A stretch of 45,468 bases of DNA. Origin: Hyperthermus sp. GTDB lineage: Archaea > Thermoproteota > Thermoprotei_A > Sulfolobales > Pyrodictiaceae. Where the stretch lies: assembly GCA_003978665.1 (NCBI GenBank), contig QNYQ01000026.1, positions 1 to 45,468 on the forward strand, in the 5' to 3' direction. Position 1 is the first letter of the stretch, and the number at the start of each line of letters is the position of its first letter. Made by a program: the position numbers and the translations under genes. Below, piece after piece: positions 14,220-21,962 of this stretch. The notes below the pieces were generated by a model. That model was not told where the DNA came from. It was given only the letters and a program-made list of their open reading frames with translations, and did no database searches.

Positions 14220-15147
14220 ATGGGTTTATCCTGGAAGAGAGCTCATGCTATACTCAATACTCTTATCCCACCTACTTGACGTGGTCTATCCCTTCCACAC
14301 AGGTATTCTTTTATCTCTCCACCCGGTTCACACCAGCTATGTCATGTCCCTGAGGCTTGCCCCTCCATTCTCCTCTAGGATGCGTGGCGTGCTTGTATGG
14401 TTTGTTGTGGTGGTTGTGCACATTGCACTATACTCCCTCATCCTCTACGCTGCCTGGAGCATATCTCGCTTCCTCTGGCTCCTAGCATCTTCGTGGATTC
14501 TGAAGACCTCTTTCTCACTGAGACTGCTGCTTGAAACAGTCAGTGGAGTAGGAGCTAGGCTGGACGGGGGCGATGTATGGGGGGCTAGGAGGCTCGTAAG
14601 CGGTATTGTTAGAAGGGATGTGAGGGAGCTGGGGCCGGGTCATGTGGCTAGTGCAGCACTTGAAAGCCTCGCCGAAAGCATGGTTGATGGATACGTTTCC
14701 CCCCTCTTCTATGCTCTAGCCCTAGGGCCTCTGGGCGCGCTGCTTCAAAGGCTAGCAAACACTCTTGACGGCTCCCTAGGCTATAAGACCCCAGAGTATA
14801 GGGATGTTGGATGGTTTAGTGCGCGTATGGATACAGTACTCAACTACGTGCCTGCCAGGCTTACAGCCCTCTTGCTCATTCTCCTATCACCTATAGCGTT
14901 AGGTGATCCCAGGCGGGCGTGGATGGTGTGGAGGCGTGATGCAAGCGCTACGGATAGCGTCAACGCTGGCCACCCTATGTCAGCCATGGCCGGGGCTCTT
15001 GGGGTAAGACTGGAGAAGAAAGGGTACTATAAGCTGGGGGAGGGACCTCTTCCAGGCCCCCTGCACGTAAGGCTTGGGTTGAGACTAGCGGTGGCGGCTG
15101 CGCTTGCTTGGCTTTCCATATGTATTATTGTGCTCTCACTACTCTAA
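14203..15147 (+). CDS. cbiB: CbiB adenosylcobinamide-phosphate synthase (membrane)
   Basis: CbiB attaches aminopropanol (phosphate) to adenosylcobyric acid. The diagnostic central block is intact: ARRLVSGIVRRDVRELGPGH, then AALESLAESMVDGYVSPLFY, RLANTLDGSLGYKTPEYRDVGWFSARMDTVLNYVPAR, and the C-terminal TDSVNAGHPMSAMAGALGV. Four or five membrane helices lie at the N terminus and C terminus. ATG 14203 overlaps cobS by 17 nt; GTG 14191 is an in-frame alternative. It is the last gene of the cobalamin run and its end overlaps the convergent asparagine-synthase-like gene by 9 nt. Confidence 0.9.
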   Translation: MAAPPEWVYPGRELMLYSILLSHLLDVVYPFHTGILLSLHPVHTSYVMSLRLAPPFSSRMRGVLVWFVVVVVHIALYSLILYAAWSISRFLWLLASSWILKTSFSLRLLLETVSGVGARLDGGDVWGARRLVSGIVRRDVRELGPGHVASAALESLAESMVDGYVSPLFYALALGPLGALLQRLANTLDGSLGYKTPEYRDVGWFSARMDTVLNYVPARLTALLLILLSPIALGDPRRAWMVWRRDASATDSVNAGHPMSAMAGALGVRLEKKGYYKLGEGPLPGPLHVRLGLRLAVAAALAWLSICIIVLSLL

Positions 15148-15927
15148 CGTCGCCCCTATCATCTCCTCAAGCACCCTTCTAGATAGGACAGCCGTACCGG
15201 ACCCCGCCTCCGCGGGCGTTTTCGGCCTCTCGGCGATAATCTTCAGCCCGTACTGCGAGAGTATTAAGCGGAGTATTGACTTACCCTCATTTCCTCCCCC
15301 TCTTACACAGTCCATGGGAGTGTTAAATGCTACTTCAAGGATGTCGTCACTAAGGAATGGAGCCAGTGCTTTCACGCCTATACACTCGGCCAATTCTACT
15401 CCAGGATAGCGCCCCTTGACAGCCATGTTGAGGATCGTCGTATACAGTTCTCTTCCTAGAAGGTGTAGCATGAAGCTATACCCGGCGAAGAGTTCGTCTC
15501 CCCCATCGCCTATGATCGTGCAGCCGCATCCATGCTCCTGTGCAGCCTCAAGAACCCTCATGAACACTACATCATTCCTTAACTCAATGTGGTTTCTCCT
15601 CCCCGTACATTCAACGATCCTCTTCCAGCGAGATACTATGTAGCTGTCGTCTATAGGGATCTCGGTCAAGTCGATCAACAGGCTTGAGGCGAGAAGCCTC
15701 GCGTACACGAGGTCTCTGGGGACACCCTTCGTGTAGAAGGCTATGAAGCCCTGGAGCTCACGGTTCTCTAGCCTAGCAGCTAAGGCTAGCACTGAGGTAT
15801 CAATACCTCCGCTGAGAGCTATACAGTCACAGCCACTGCTCCCTATAACCCTCCTAAGCCTATCCAGGAGGAGGCTTGCGGTTGTATGGCAGTCAAGTCC
15901 AGCCATGAACCACACCCACGGGATCAT
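15139..15927 (-). CDS. Stand-alone asparagine-synthase-type ATP-pyrophosphatase domain
   Basis: The product has the PP-loop SGGIDTSVLALA and the acidic motif TIIGDGGDELFAGYSF of AsnB-type synthetases, in which ATP activates an acid for attack by ammonia. The N-terminal glutaminase domain with its Cys-2 is absent, so it would need free ammonia or a partner. At 262 residues it is only the C-terminal half. The start may be ATG 15927 or the internal ATG at 15906. It is convergent with, and overlaps by 9 nt, the end of the cobalamin operon; whether it acts on a corrinoid or on something unrelated cannot be told from sequence. Confidence 0.75.
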   Translation of the reverse strand: MIPWVWFMAGLDCHTTASLLLDRLRRVIGSSGCDCIALSGGIDTSVLALAARLENRELQGFIAFYTKGVPRDLVYARLLASSLLIDLTEIPIDDSYIVSRWKRIVECTGRRNHIELRNDVVFMRVLEAAQEHGCGCTIIGDGGDELFAGYSFMLHLLGRELYTTILNMAVKGRYPGVELAECIGVKALAPFLSDDILEVAFNTPMDCVRGGGNEGKSILRLILSQYGLKIIAERPKTPAEAGSGTAVLSRRVLEEMIGATLE

Positions 15928-16166
15928 GCGGCAGTATTACTGGCTCCGGGTAGCTAGTGGCGTGCATTCACGGTAGTGCGCTCCTCCCTCCTCGGCTCGC
16001 AGGTAATGCTGCATCGTTAGAGTCATTGCCAAGGCTTGTTAGAGGACTGCCTCGCGCTTCTAGTCTGGGGGCGCGCCAGGTACCTCCTTCTTTGGCTGGT
16101 CTGGGGAGAAACGTTGAGGCTCAGGGGGATCGATAAAGATGTGATTATGATTTTGAGGTAGGGGAG

Positions 16167-16514
16167 TCATGTGAGCCCATACTCCTTCTTGGCTTTCTCG
16201 ATCGCGTCTCTGATTCTTGTCCCGGCTGGGATTACCATGTTCTTTATCTTCATCTCGGCGAGTACTGCTTGCGCGTTAGGGCCGAATGCTGGACCTATGA
16301 CTATGTCCACGCCTTCGTTTATTAATGCTTGTATAGCTTTGATGGCGGCTCCGCCGGTTGCCTGTGCTCCGGGGTTGTCAATTATCTTGATGTTTTGTAC
16401 CTCTCCTTTCTCGTCTAGTTCGACTATTGTGAATTTGGGTGCTCTCGCAAACCTGGAGGCAACTACATCGTCTAAGCCCTTGCTGTCTTCTGAGGCAATA
16501 GCTATCTTAGGCAT
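16167..16514 (-). CDS. NifX/NafY-like dinitrogenase iron-cofactor domain protein
   Basis: Small single-domain protein of the family related to NifX, NifB C-terminus and MTH1175, alpha/beta proteins that bind Fe-S or Fe-Mo cofactors or act as carriers. Visible features are MPKIAIASEDSKGLDDVVASRF, the nucleotide-like loop ATGGAAIKAIQAL and the VIGPAFGPNAQAVL segment near the expected cofactor pocket. There are no cysteines, so any cluster must be held otherwise. It is the last gene of the reverse operon with two ferredoxin-MinD ATPases, an association also known in other archaea and in anaerobic bacteria; no nif genes are present here. Confidence 0.85.
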   Translation of the reverse strand: MPKIAIASEDSKGLDDVVASRFARAPKFTIVELDEKGEVQNIKIIDNPGAQATGGAAIKAIQALINEGVDIVIGPAFGPNAQAVLAEMKIKNMVIPAGTRIRDAIEKAKKEYGLT

Positions 16515-16580
16515 GCGGCCTCCACCACTTCTATCAAGGCTTTGTGGCTGCGAAAATAGGGCTTGCGGGGACTGCTCTCC

Positions 16581-17564
16581 TTATCTTCTTGCTCCTATCT
16601 CTCTTGGTTTTATTAGTATGGGTGTATAGTGTACTGGTTTTCGCGGCATGTGTCTCCGTGCCCATTCTCGCCAGTTTCGTACTATGGTGTTCTCTACCTT
16701 TCTTGATATATCTAGTAGGGCTTTGGCTGCTGGCGAGTCGGGATAGAGTTTGATTGGGTGTTTCATTTTGGCTATGGCTGCTGGTACGTGGTCGTCGTAG
16801 GGTATCATGCCTAGTACGTCTATGTTTTCTTCCTTAGCGTATGCGAGTATTTTGTCCAGGTATTCTGGGTTTATGTCGTACTTGTTTATGATGAGTGCTG
16901 AGGGGAGTAGGAATTGTTTGGCTATGGTGTGTACTCTCTTGAGGTCGCTCAAGCCTGCTGGAGTGGGCTCGGTGACTAGTATTGCTGCGTTGGCTCCTGC
17001 GAGCGAGGAGATGACCTGGCATCCGATGCCGGCTGCGGAGTCGACAACTATTATCGTGTTTTCCCTGGCCATTGCTTTTGCCCTGTTCTTTATCTCTGTG
17101 ACAAGCTTCCCTGTATTAGGCCTGCCTGGCAGGAGTTCAGCCATCCAGAGGGGGAACCCGTACCTTGTCTTGGCTAGTCTCACGTAGCCGCGTCCGGTTT
17201 TTACGCGTCTAATGGCCTTCTCGGGGCAGGCTAGGATACATGTTAGACAGCCTTCGCATATAACTGGATTTATGGTGTATTTATTGCCTGTTAGCTCGAC
17301 GGCTTCATAGGGGCATACTTCTGCGCATATGCCGCAGTTAGTGCACTTGGAGTAGTCTATTTCTGAGATCCAGGCGTCCTCGAACCATTCCTCCTTCTCC
17401 CATTTATCGACTTCGAGTACTAGGTGGAGGTTGGGTGCGTCGGCGTCTGCGTCGACGGCTATTACGTCGTAATCTTTCCTATGTAGGTATATTGCGAGTG
17501 CTGAGGAGACCGTGCTCTTTCCTACTCCGCCTTTACCGCTGGCCACAGCTATCTCTAACGCCAT
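16581..17564 (-). CDS. MinD/ParA-type ATPase with inserted two-cluster ferredoxin domain (1)
   Basis: A deviant Walker A P-loop (VASGKGGVGKSTVSSAL) begins the protein and a 2[4Fe-4S] ferredoxin insertion follows at roughly residues 70-125: CTNCGICAEVCPYEA and CEGCLTCILACPEKA. The second half has the switch and Walker B-like segments (IIVVDSAAGIGCQV) and VTEPTPAGLSDLKR, all typical of MinD-superfamily proteins. This architecture couples ATP hydrolysis to an Fe-S centre. The preferred start is ATG 17564, preceded by GGAGGC; the TTG at 17618 would overlap the upstream gene. It is followed by the NifX-like gene after 66 nt. Confidence 0.88.
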   Translation of the reverse strand: MALEIAVASGKGGVGKSTVSSALAIYLHRKDYDVIAVDADADAPNLHLVLEVDKWEKEEWFEDAWISEIDYSKCTNCGICAEVCPYEAVELTGNKYTINPVICEGCLTCILACPEKAIRRVKTGRGYVRLAKTRYGFPLWMAELLPGRPNTGKLVTEIKNRAKAMARENTIIVVDSAAGIGCQVISSLAGANAAILVTEPTPAGLSDLKRVHTIAKQFLLPSALIINKYDINPEYLDKILAYAKEENIDVLGMIPYDDHVPAAIAKMKHPIKLYPDSPAAKALLDISRKVENTIVRNWREWARRHMPRKPVHYTPILIKPREIGARR

Positions 17565-17589
17565 GGTCCTTGCAGCCTCCAGGCCTGCC

Positions 17590-18477
17590 TTAGATGACTT
17601 CAATGACTTCTCTGGCAAGGGACTCGAATATCATGGAGACTTTATGGCTTGGGTCAGCCTCTACTATGGGGGTTCCCTTAACGTAAGCGTCTACGATATC
17701 TCTTGAATAGGGTATTTTTGCTTTGATCTCTGCGTGGTAGTCTCTAGCGATTTCGGTGATGCGGTTGATTATCTTCTCGGAGGAGGCTATTCCCCACTTG
17801 TTTATGGCGATCCACGCCTCTATTCCTAGCTCGTCAAGGATTCTTAGGATAGCCTCTAGGTCGTGGAGTCCTAGTGGTGTTGGCTCGGTAACGGCTATGG
17901 CTAGCTTAGCGCCCTCTAGAGCTATTGCCACATGGCTTGCTGTGCCAGCGCTAGTGTCCACGATCACAACGTCTTCTGCTAGCTTAGAGGCCCTTCGCCT
18001 GGCAGCTAAAACTACTGGTGGGGTATGCTCCTCTCCTTCGCGTAGCACTCCGGTTACTAGGTCGAAGCTACCAGTTTTCATGGATACTCTCGTATGGTAC
18101 GTGTAGCCTATGATTCTCTGACCCTCAATAATAGCCTTCTCTGGGCATACGAAGTAGCATGCTCTGCATCCACTACATAGCCTGGGGATGATGTATGGCG
18201 TTTTATCCCTGGTTAGCACCAGTGCTCCCGTGTCACACACTTCAGCGCAGGCACCGCACCTAGTGCACTTCCGGTAGTCTATGAATGGTAGCATTATCTT
18301 GACAGGCTCCTCATTCTCGAGCCCGGCCCTCAACAGTATATGGTCGTTGGGCGCCTCCACGTCAAGGTCTGCTAGCACCAGTTTTCTTTCGCGGGCAATA
18401 AGCACGGCAAGATTTGTTGCTACAGTACTCTTCCCCGTGCCCCCCTTGCCTCCGGTTACGGCGAGCTTAACCCTCAT
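17590..18477 (-). CDS. MinD/ParA-type ATPase with inserted two-cluster ferredoxin domain (2)
   Basis: A paralogue of the following gene: P-loop VTGGKGGTGKSTVATNLAV, ferredoxin insert CTRCGACAEVCDTGA and CSGCRACYFVCPEKA at about residues 75-115, switch segment VVIVDTSAGTASHVAIAL and the VTEPTPLGLHDLEAIL block. In the first cluster motif the proline after the fourth cysteine is replaced by Asp (CDTG). The two copies differ enough that they probably form a heterodimer, as seen for paired genes of this type in other anaerobes; that is inference. ATG 18477 immediately follows the stop of the upstream gene with no spacer. Confidence 0.88.
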   Translation of the reverse strand: MRVKLAVTGGKGGTGKSTVATNLAVLIARERKLVLADLDVEAPNDHILLRAGLENEEPVKIMLPFIDYRKCTRCGACAEVCDTGALVLTRDKTPYIIPRLCSGCRACYFVCPEKAIIEGQRIIGYTYHTRVSMKTGSFDLVTGVLREGEEHTPPVVLAARRRASKLAEDVVIVDTSAGTASHVAIALEGAKLAIAVTEPTPLGLHDLEAILRILDELGIEAWIAINKWGIASSEKIINRITEIARDYHAEIKAKIPYSRDIVDAYVKGTPIVEADPSHKVSMIFESLAREVIEVI

Positions 18478-18900
18478 CTAGAACCCTCCCCTCTCTAGGA
18501 GGGGCTTGTAGCGTGGATCTCGGATAACCAGGCGGTTGAGTGATGCATCGTCAAGCCCTCTTACTTCCTCCATCACCTTCTCCAGTATCTCAGCATGCTT
18601 TCGCGGTATTTTCGGGGGCTCGTTGCAGACGTATTCGAGACACTTCTCTTCTTCATTAGGTCTTACACACTTTTCCTCTCCTCTCCTTGCAGCCTCTTTT
18701 ATGGATGCTATTTCGGGAATAGTGAAGCCGGCCTCGAAGCCCTCTATGCTAAACCTTACTATAGGCTCGCCAGACTCCTCCAACGCCCTCCAGTTGGCGA
18801 GGACGAGTATCCTGCTTATCCTGTATGGGTGTAGGCACTTATGCTTGTAGAGGAGGTAGGCTACAATGTCACGCAGAGATATCGTGGCTCTTCCACCCAT
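18478..18900 (-). CDS. Unknown small protein, first gene of the MinD/NifX operon
   Basis: About 140 residues, soluble. The N-terminal half is helical (VAYLLYKHKCLHPYRISRIL) and the middle has EIASIKEAARRGEEKCVRPN; four cysteines (one in YLLYKHKC, then three in EEKCVRPNEEEKCLEYVC) could form a metal or disulfide site. Some resemblance to Panacea/SocA-like proteins (YRISRILVLAN, and a C-terminal IRDPRYKPLL) is too weak to name. The preferred start is ATG 18900, because the TATA box predicts initiation near 18912, downstream of the TTG at 18918. The tight junction with the next gene implies a joint role. Confidence 0.65.
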   Translation of the reverse strand: MGGRATISLRDIVAYLLYKHKCLHPYRISRILVLANWRALEESGEPIVRFSIEGFEAGFTIPEIASIKEAARRGEEKCVRPNEEEKCLEYVCNEPPKIPRKHAEILEKVMEEVRGLDDASLNRLVIRDPRYKPLLERGGF

Positions 18901-18932
18901 GTTAAAGGAGAGGATCAAGGGCCCCTAGAAGA

Positions 18933-18943
18933 CTTATAAAAAC
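18933..18943 (-). promoter_or_regulatory. TATA box of the MinD/NifX operon
   Basis: Reverse-strand GTTTTTATAAG is centred 38 nt before ATG 18900, leaving a leader of about 12 nt. It is the only AT-rich element in the gap 18901-19030, which contains no gene. Confidence 0.55.
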
Positions 18944-19030
18944 ATTACCGTTATGGACCCCGGCATCAACAATGATCCATGCCGAGCAGCCCGGGAGGCG
19001 TATAGCCCGGTGCACTCCTCGCCTGGAAGG

Positions 19031-19468
19031 TTAACAGTCGGGCAAGATCACTCTTACCCCCAGGCCTTCCGATTGTTCTACAAGCTTTCTGTCAAACGTG
19101 TAGAGCTTCTGCCCAAGCCTTGCGGCTAGAGCTACATAGAGAGAGTCGTAAACCGTCAGCCTATAAGTGGAGGCGATATGGAAGGCATCTATTAACAGTT
19201 TATCTATACTATGCACTCTGATCACCCGCTGCAGCTTCCCAAGCATAGATAACGCTTTCTCAGCGATATCCACGTCAATATCGTGTAGCAGTGTAAGATG
19301 CTTCCATACAGCGTTAGCAACCTCTCCAAACACTATGCACGGAACATGTGCCCCCTCCTCCCTGCTCACGGCTTCCCGGAACAAGCGGAGGGCTACACTG
19401 CTACAGTCTTCTCTAAGGACGAGCTTAACGAGGAATGATGCATCAAGCACGGCCAAGGCGTGGAGCAC
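19031..19468 (-). CDS. vapC: VapC-type PIN-domain ribonuclease toxin
   Basis: PIN-domain nuclease of a type II toxin-antitoxin pair. The conserved acids are in place: Asp in LAVLDASFLVKL near the start, Glu in IVFGEVANAVW, Asp in LTVYDSLYVALA and Asp in LYTFDRKLVE, which bind the catalytic metal. The length of 145 residues is usual. The GTG start at 19468 lies 13 nt after the antitoxin stop, the usual VapBC order with the antitoxin first. Confidence 0.9.
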   Translation of the reverse strand: MLHALAVLDASFLVKLVLREDCSSVALRLFREAVSREEGAHVPCIVFGEVANAVWKHLTLLHDIDVDIAEKALSMLGKLQRVIRVHSIDKLLIDAFHIASTYRLTVYDSLYVALAARLGQKLYTFDRKLVEQSEGLGVRVILPDC

Positions 19469-19481
19469 GCTCGGAGCCTTG

Positions 19482-19712
19482 CTACCTGTATACTGCCATG
19501 CTGTCCCGGTCCTCCCTTATTAGCCGGGTGCTATCGGATACCTTTCTCATTGACGAAAGTAGCTCCTCCAGTTCCCTCACAAGCCTTTCCGCCTCTAGCT
19601 GACGGATCCTCCTCTCAAGGAACAACCTAACCTCCTCAGATATATTGACTCTTAGCTCGTCAAGCCTCCTCTTCAACTCTCTTGGAACCCTTACATGTAT
19701 CACGACACTCAT
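19482..19712 (-). CDS. vapB: VapB-type antitoxin, ribbon-helix-helix protein
   Basis: The 76-residue protein begins SVVIHVRVPRELKRRLDEL, the beta strand and first helix of a ribbon-helix-helix DNA-binding domain, followed by ISEEVRLFLERRIRQLEAE. The C-terminal tail is charged and probably wraps the toxin. ATG 19712 was chosen over a longer frame because the domain starts there and a TATA box lies just upstream. It should bind its own promoter. Confidence 0.85.
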   Translation of the reverse strand: MSVVIHVRVPRELKRRLDELRVNISEEVRLFLERRIRQLEAERLVRELEELLSSMRKVSDSTRLIREDRDSMAVYR

Positions 19713-19750
19713 ATCACGGCCCCAACACACTGGGAGGAGACACACTACCC

Positions 19751-19762
19751 GTAAAATATTTC
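19751..19762 (-). promoter_or_regulatory. TATA box of vapBC
   Basis: Reverse-strand GAAATATTTTAC, preceded by GGG as in a BRE, is centred 44 nt before the vapB ATG. The AAATATTT core is itself palindromic and could overlap an operator for the antitoxin. Confidence 0.5.
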
Positions 19763-19976
19763 CCCTGCACCTCCGGGGATAAGCCAAGGCAGTCTCTGTG
19801 CCAGGGCAGCTACCCAACGCTCAGAGGCTTCAGCCGCGACCCCCACTAGTCTATGACCCGTAACGGTCCGCGCAGCCATCTAAAACACGGAACAACTTAA
19901 CACTCCTCCAGCACATCGCAGCCCCAGGGGCCGTAGATGGCAGGGCTGTCATCGTAGCCGGAGGTGTTCCCGGGCA

Positions 19977-20747
19977 TTGAGCCATCACGCACTACTAGTT
20001 GCGCGAGAGATCAAGGAAATGATAGGGGCCAAACCCTGCCTCCTAGCGATAGACGTGGATGGCACGCTTACCTCCAAGCGGGCTAGAGGAGAATTCCTGC
20101 TCGACTTCGCTGCGGCCAGCCTCATAGCGAAAGTCGAGGAGAAGGGTACCACGACAATGCTTGTAACCGGCAACTCCGCACCCGTTGCAGCAGGGCTTGC
20201 AAGATACCTTGGCAGCAGGGGACCGCAGGTTGCCGAGAACGGGTGCCTCGTCTTCTACAATGGGAGAATATGGAGCAGCTGCCGCTACACTGCTAGGCCA
20301 GCGGCCCGCATTGTTGAGAGAGAGCTAAGTGGACTACTTAACCCCAGCTGGCAGAATACCTGCAGGATCCACGACTACGCCTTCCTCGCGAGAAACCCCG
20401 CCACCGACCCATCATTATTGCTAGGCCATGTAGAAAAGGTTCTAGAAAGCCACGGTATTGAAGCCAAGCTCAGCAGCAGCGGCTACGCAATACACGTGAG
20501 ACCCCCCGACGCCAGCAAGGCTAATGGAGTAGCGTTAGCCGCCAGCCTACTCGGCGTAGATACCTCATGCATAGTAGCTGTCGGAGACTCAAGCATAGAC
20601 GTTGAAATGCGACCCTCAAGCGGCATACTAGCAGCCGTGGGCAACGCCGACCCAGCGCTAAAGAAGGAAGCCGATATAGTGCTTCCCGGAGAAAGCGGCA
20701 CATCACTAAGAATACTCCTCGAAGCCATACTGCACCTAGCCCACTAG
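19977..20747 (+). CDS. HAD-superfamily phosphatase, phosphoglycolate phosphatase-like (Cof type)
   Basis: A HAD hydrolase with motif I AIDVDGTLTSKRARGEF, motif II VTGNSAPVA, a C2-type cap with RIHDYAFLAR, the conserved lysine in PPDASKANGVALA and motif IV VAVGDSSIDVEM. The pattern best fits the archaeal phosphoglycolate phosphatase group, but sugar-phosphate phosphatases look alike, so the substrate is open. The TTG start at 19977 has GGAGGTG 10 nt upstream, which decides it. It stands alone, between vapBC and an unknown membrane protein. Confidence 0.85.
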   Translation: MSHHALLVAREIKEMIGAKPCLLAIDVDGTLTSKRARGEFLLDFAAASLIAKVEEKGTTTMLVTGNSAPVAAGLARYLGSRGPQVAENGCLVFYNGRIWSSCRYTARPAARIVERELSGLLNPSWQNTCRIHDYAFLARNPATDPSLLLGHVEKVLESHGIEAKLSSSGYAIHVRPPDASKANGVALAASLLGVDTSCIVAVGDSSIDVEMRPSSGILAAVGNADPALKKEADIVLPGESGTSLRILLEAILHLAH

Positions 20748-20857
20748 CCCATAGCACCACGACGAGAAAAACACTTCCCTCCACACACCCCCCTTCAAGC
20801 AAAACAGGCTTCCTAGCCCTCTGCCCTCCAGCAATTACACCACAGCCCCATAGGAAC

Positions 20858-20889
20858 ATTAATATCGTTCCTCCAGCCGTCTAGGCTGG
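20858..20889 (+). promoter_or_regulatory. TATA-like box and leader hairpin before the 20906 gene
   Basis: ATTAATAT at 20858-20865 would start transcription near 20887. Between them lies a 6-bp inverted repeat, CCAGCC at 20873-20878 and GGCTGG at 20884-20889, directly before the GGGGAGGGGG ribosome binding stretch. The repeat may only reflect local GC runs. Confidence 0.35.
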
Positions 20890-20905
20890 GGAGGGGGCGG
20901 GCCCT

Positions 20906-21472
20906 TTGCTAGCGCTACTAATCCTTCTAGCCGCCATCATCACCATAATGCTCCTCGCACTCACAGCCACCAAGAACCCCATACTACTCCTCATCCTAGT
21001 CCCCCTACTCACAGTAGTCTTAATGGCATGGAGCATGAGCGCTATCACGGCGAGGACAGAGTCCGTAGTGGTAACCATCACACCACAACAACCCCCCATG
21101 ACACCGCCATCTTTCCACAGGCACCATGTAGGGCTGAAGGCCTGCTGGGCCAGTATAGATGCAAGCCTAACCATAATAGACAACAATGTCGAAGCAAGGT
21201 ACAAAATAAGCGTCCCCAACCCATGCTACAGAATCCTCTCAGTCGCCTCCAAAAACGAGGAGAAAAACGGAGAACTACTCCTATACCTCGAACTCACAGG
21301 CACAAGCCCCCCAAGCAACACCTATTGCATACAAGTAGTACCTCCACCCCTAGAGCACATGGAGTTCATAGGGCTCACCCACCCAGTCAAAAAGATACAC
21401 CTACACATCAAGCTCCTAGACAAGCAGACAGGTAAGACTTGCAACGCAACAGCAACGATAACAGTCAAGTAA
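20906..21472 (+). CDS. Membrane-anchored protein of unknown function
   Basis: Not recognised. Two membrane helices fill residues 1-45 (ALLILLAAIITIMLLALTAT and LLLILVPLLTVVLMAWSM), after which about 140 residues form a probably extracytoplasmic domain with beta-strand-like alternation (ARYKISVPNPCYRILSVASK, LLLYLELTG, IHLHIKLLDKQTGKTCNATATITVK). Four cysteines in this part could make disulfides. The start is TTG at 20906 after a strong GGGGAGGGGG. Codons end mostly in A or C, and the strand stays poor in G and T into the gene-free stretch downstream, unlike neighbours. Confidence 0.65.
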   Translation: MLALLILLAAIITIMLLALTATKNPILLLILVPLLTVVLMAWSMSAITARTESVVVTITPQQPPMTPPSFHRHHVGLKACWASIDASLTIIDNNVEARYKISVPNPCYRILSVASKNEEKNGELLLYLELTGTSPPSNTYCIQVVPPPLEHMEFIGLTHPVKKIHLHIKLLDKQTGKTCNATATITVK

Positions 21473-21962
21473 AACAACAAGGTTCCATCACCCTCCAACA
21501 ACGCCTACAGCCCCCTCATGCCCATAAGAAGCCAGGCCACACTATAAGGCCAGCATAACCGCCCAGAACCCATAGTACCACCCCCTAACCCCACACTCTC
21601 CGAGAACACAACATCCAACAAGGCAGCAAGCCTTCTCACAGTAGGCTACACGAAGACTCAATAAGGAGGAGAACGAGATGAACCAGGCGCTACAGCAAGC
21701 CCAGCGGATCCCCGAGGGACCGAAAGCAGGCCTATGAACCCGTCAACCAGCAGTAGACACAGTCTTCAGAAGAGACTCTCCCCCAAACCTCCCACACGAA
21801 TAAACAATGCAATGATTATGGTGCATCCAGGCTATAGAAGCAAAATAGACCTGGAGCTGAAACGGGCCAAAGAGAGCAGGAACCCCGTAAAATGGAGGGG
21901 AGAGCCCGGCTGTCTGGGGAGGAGAAGAGGCCAATAGACAACCGCCTACAGCGCCACGGGCA
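21473..21962. other. Gene-poor stretch of 490 nt, possible decayed genes
   Basis: No convincing gene. A 19-codon frame from ATG 21678 has a strong ribosome binding site (AAGGAGGAGAA) but ends at once in TGA. A second frame at 21734-21937 encodes 67 basic residues with no recognisable pattern. A 5-bp hairpin, AAGGC-AGCAA-GCCTT, lies at 21620-21634. The first half is C/A-rich like the preceding gene. This could be the remains of a degraded gene, where a good RBS survives without its coding region. Confidence 0.4.

Noticed and set aside
16544-16753. Forward 69-codon hydrophobic frame over the end of a MinD gene
   Set aside because: It is antisense to the conserved C-terminal coding region of the ATPase, and hydrophobic content is what the complement of charged codons gives.
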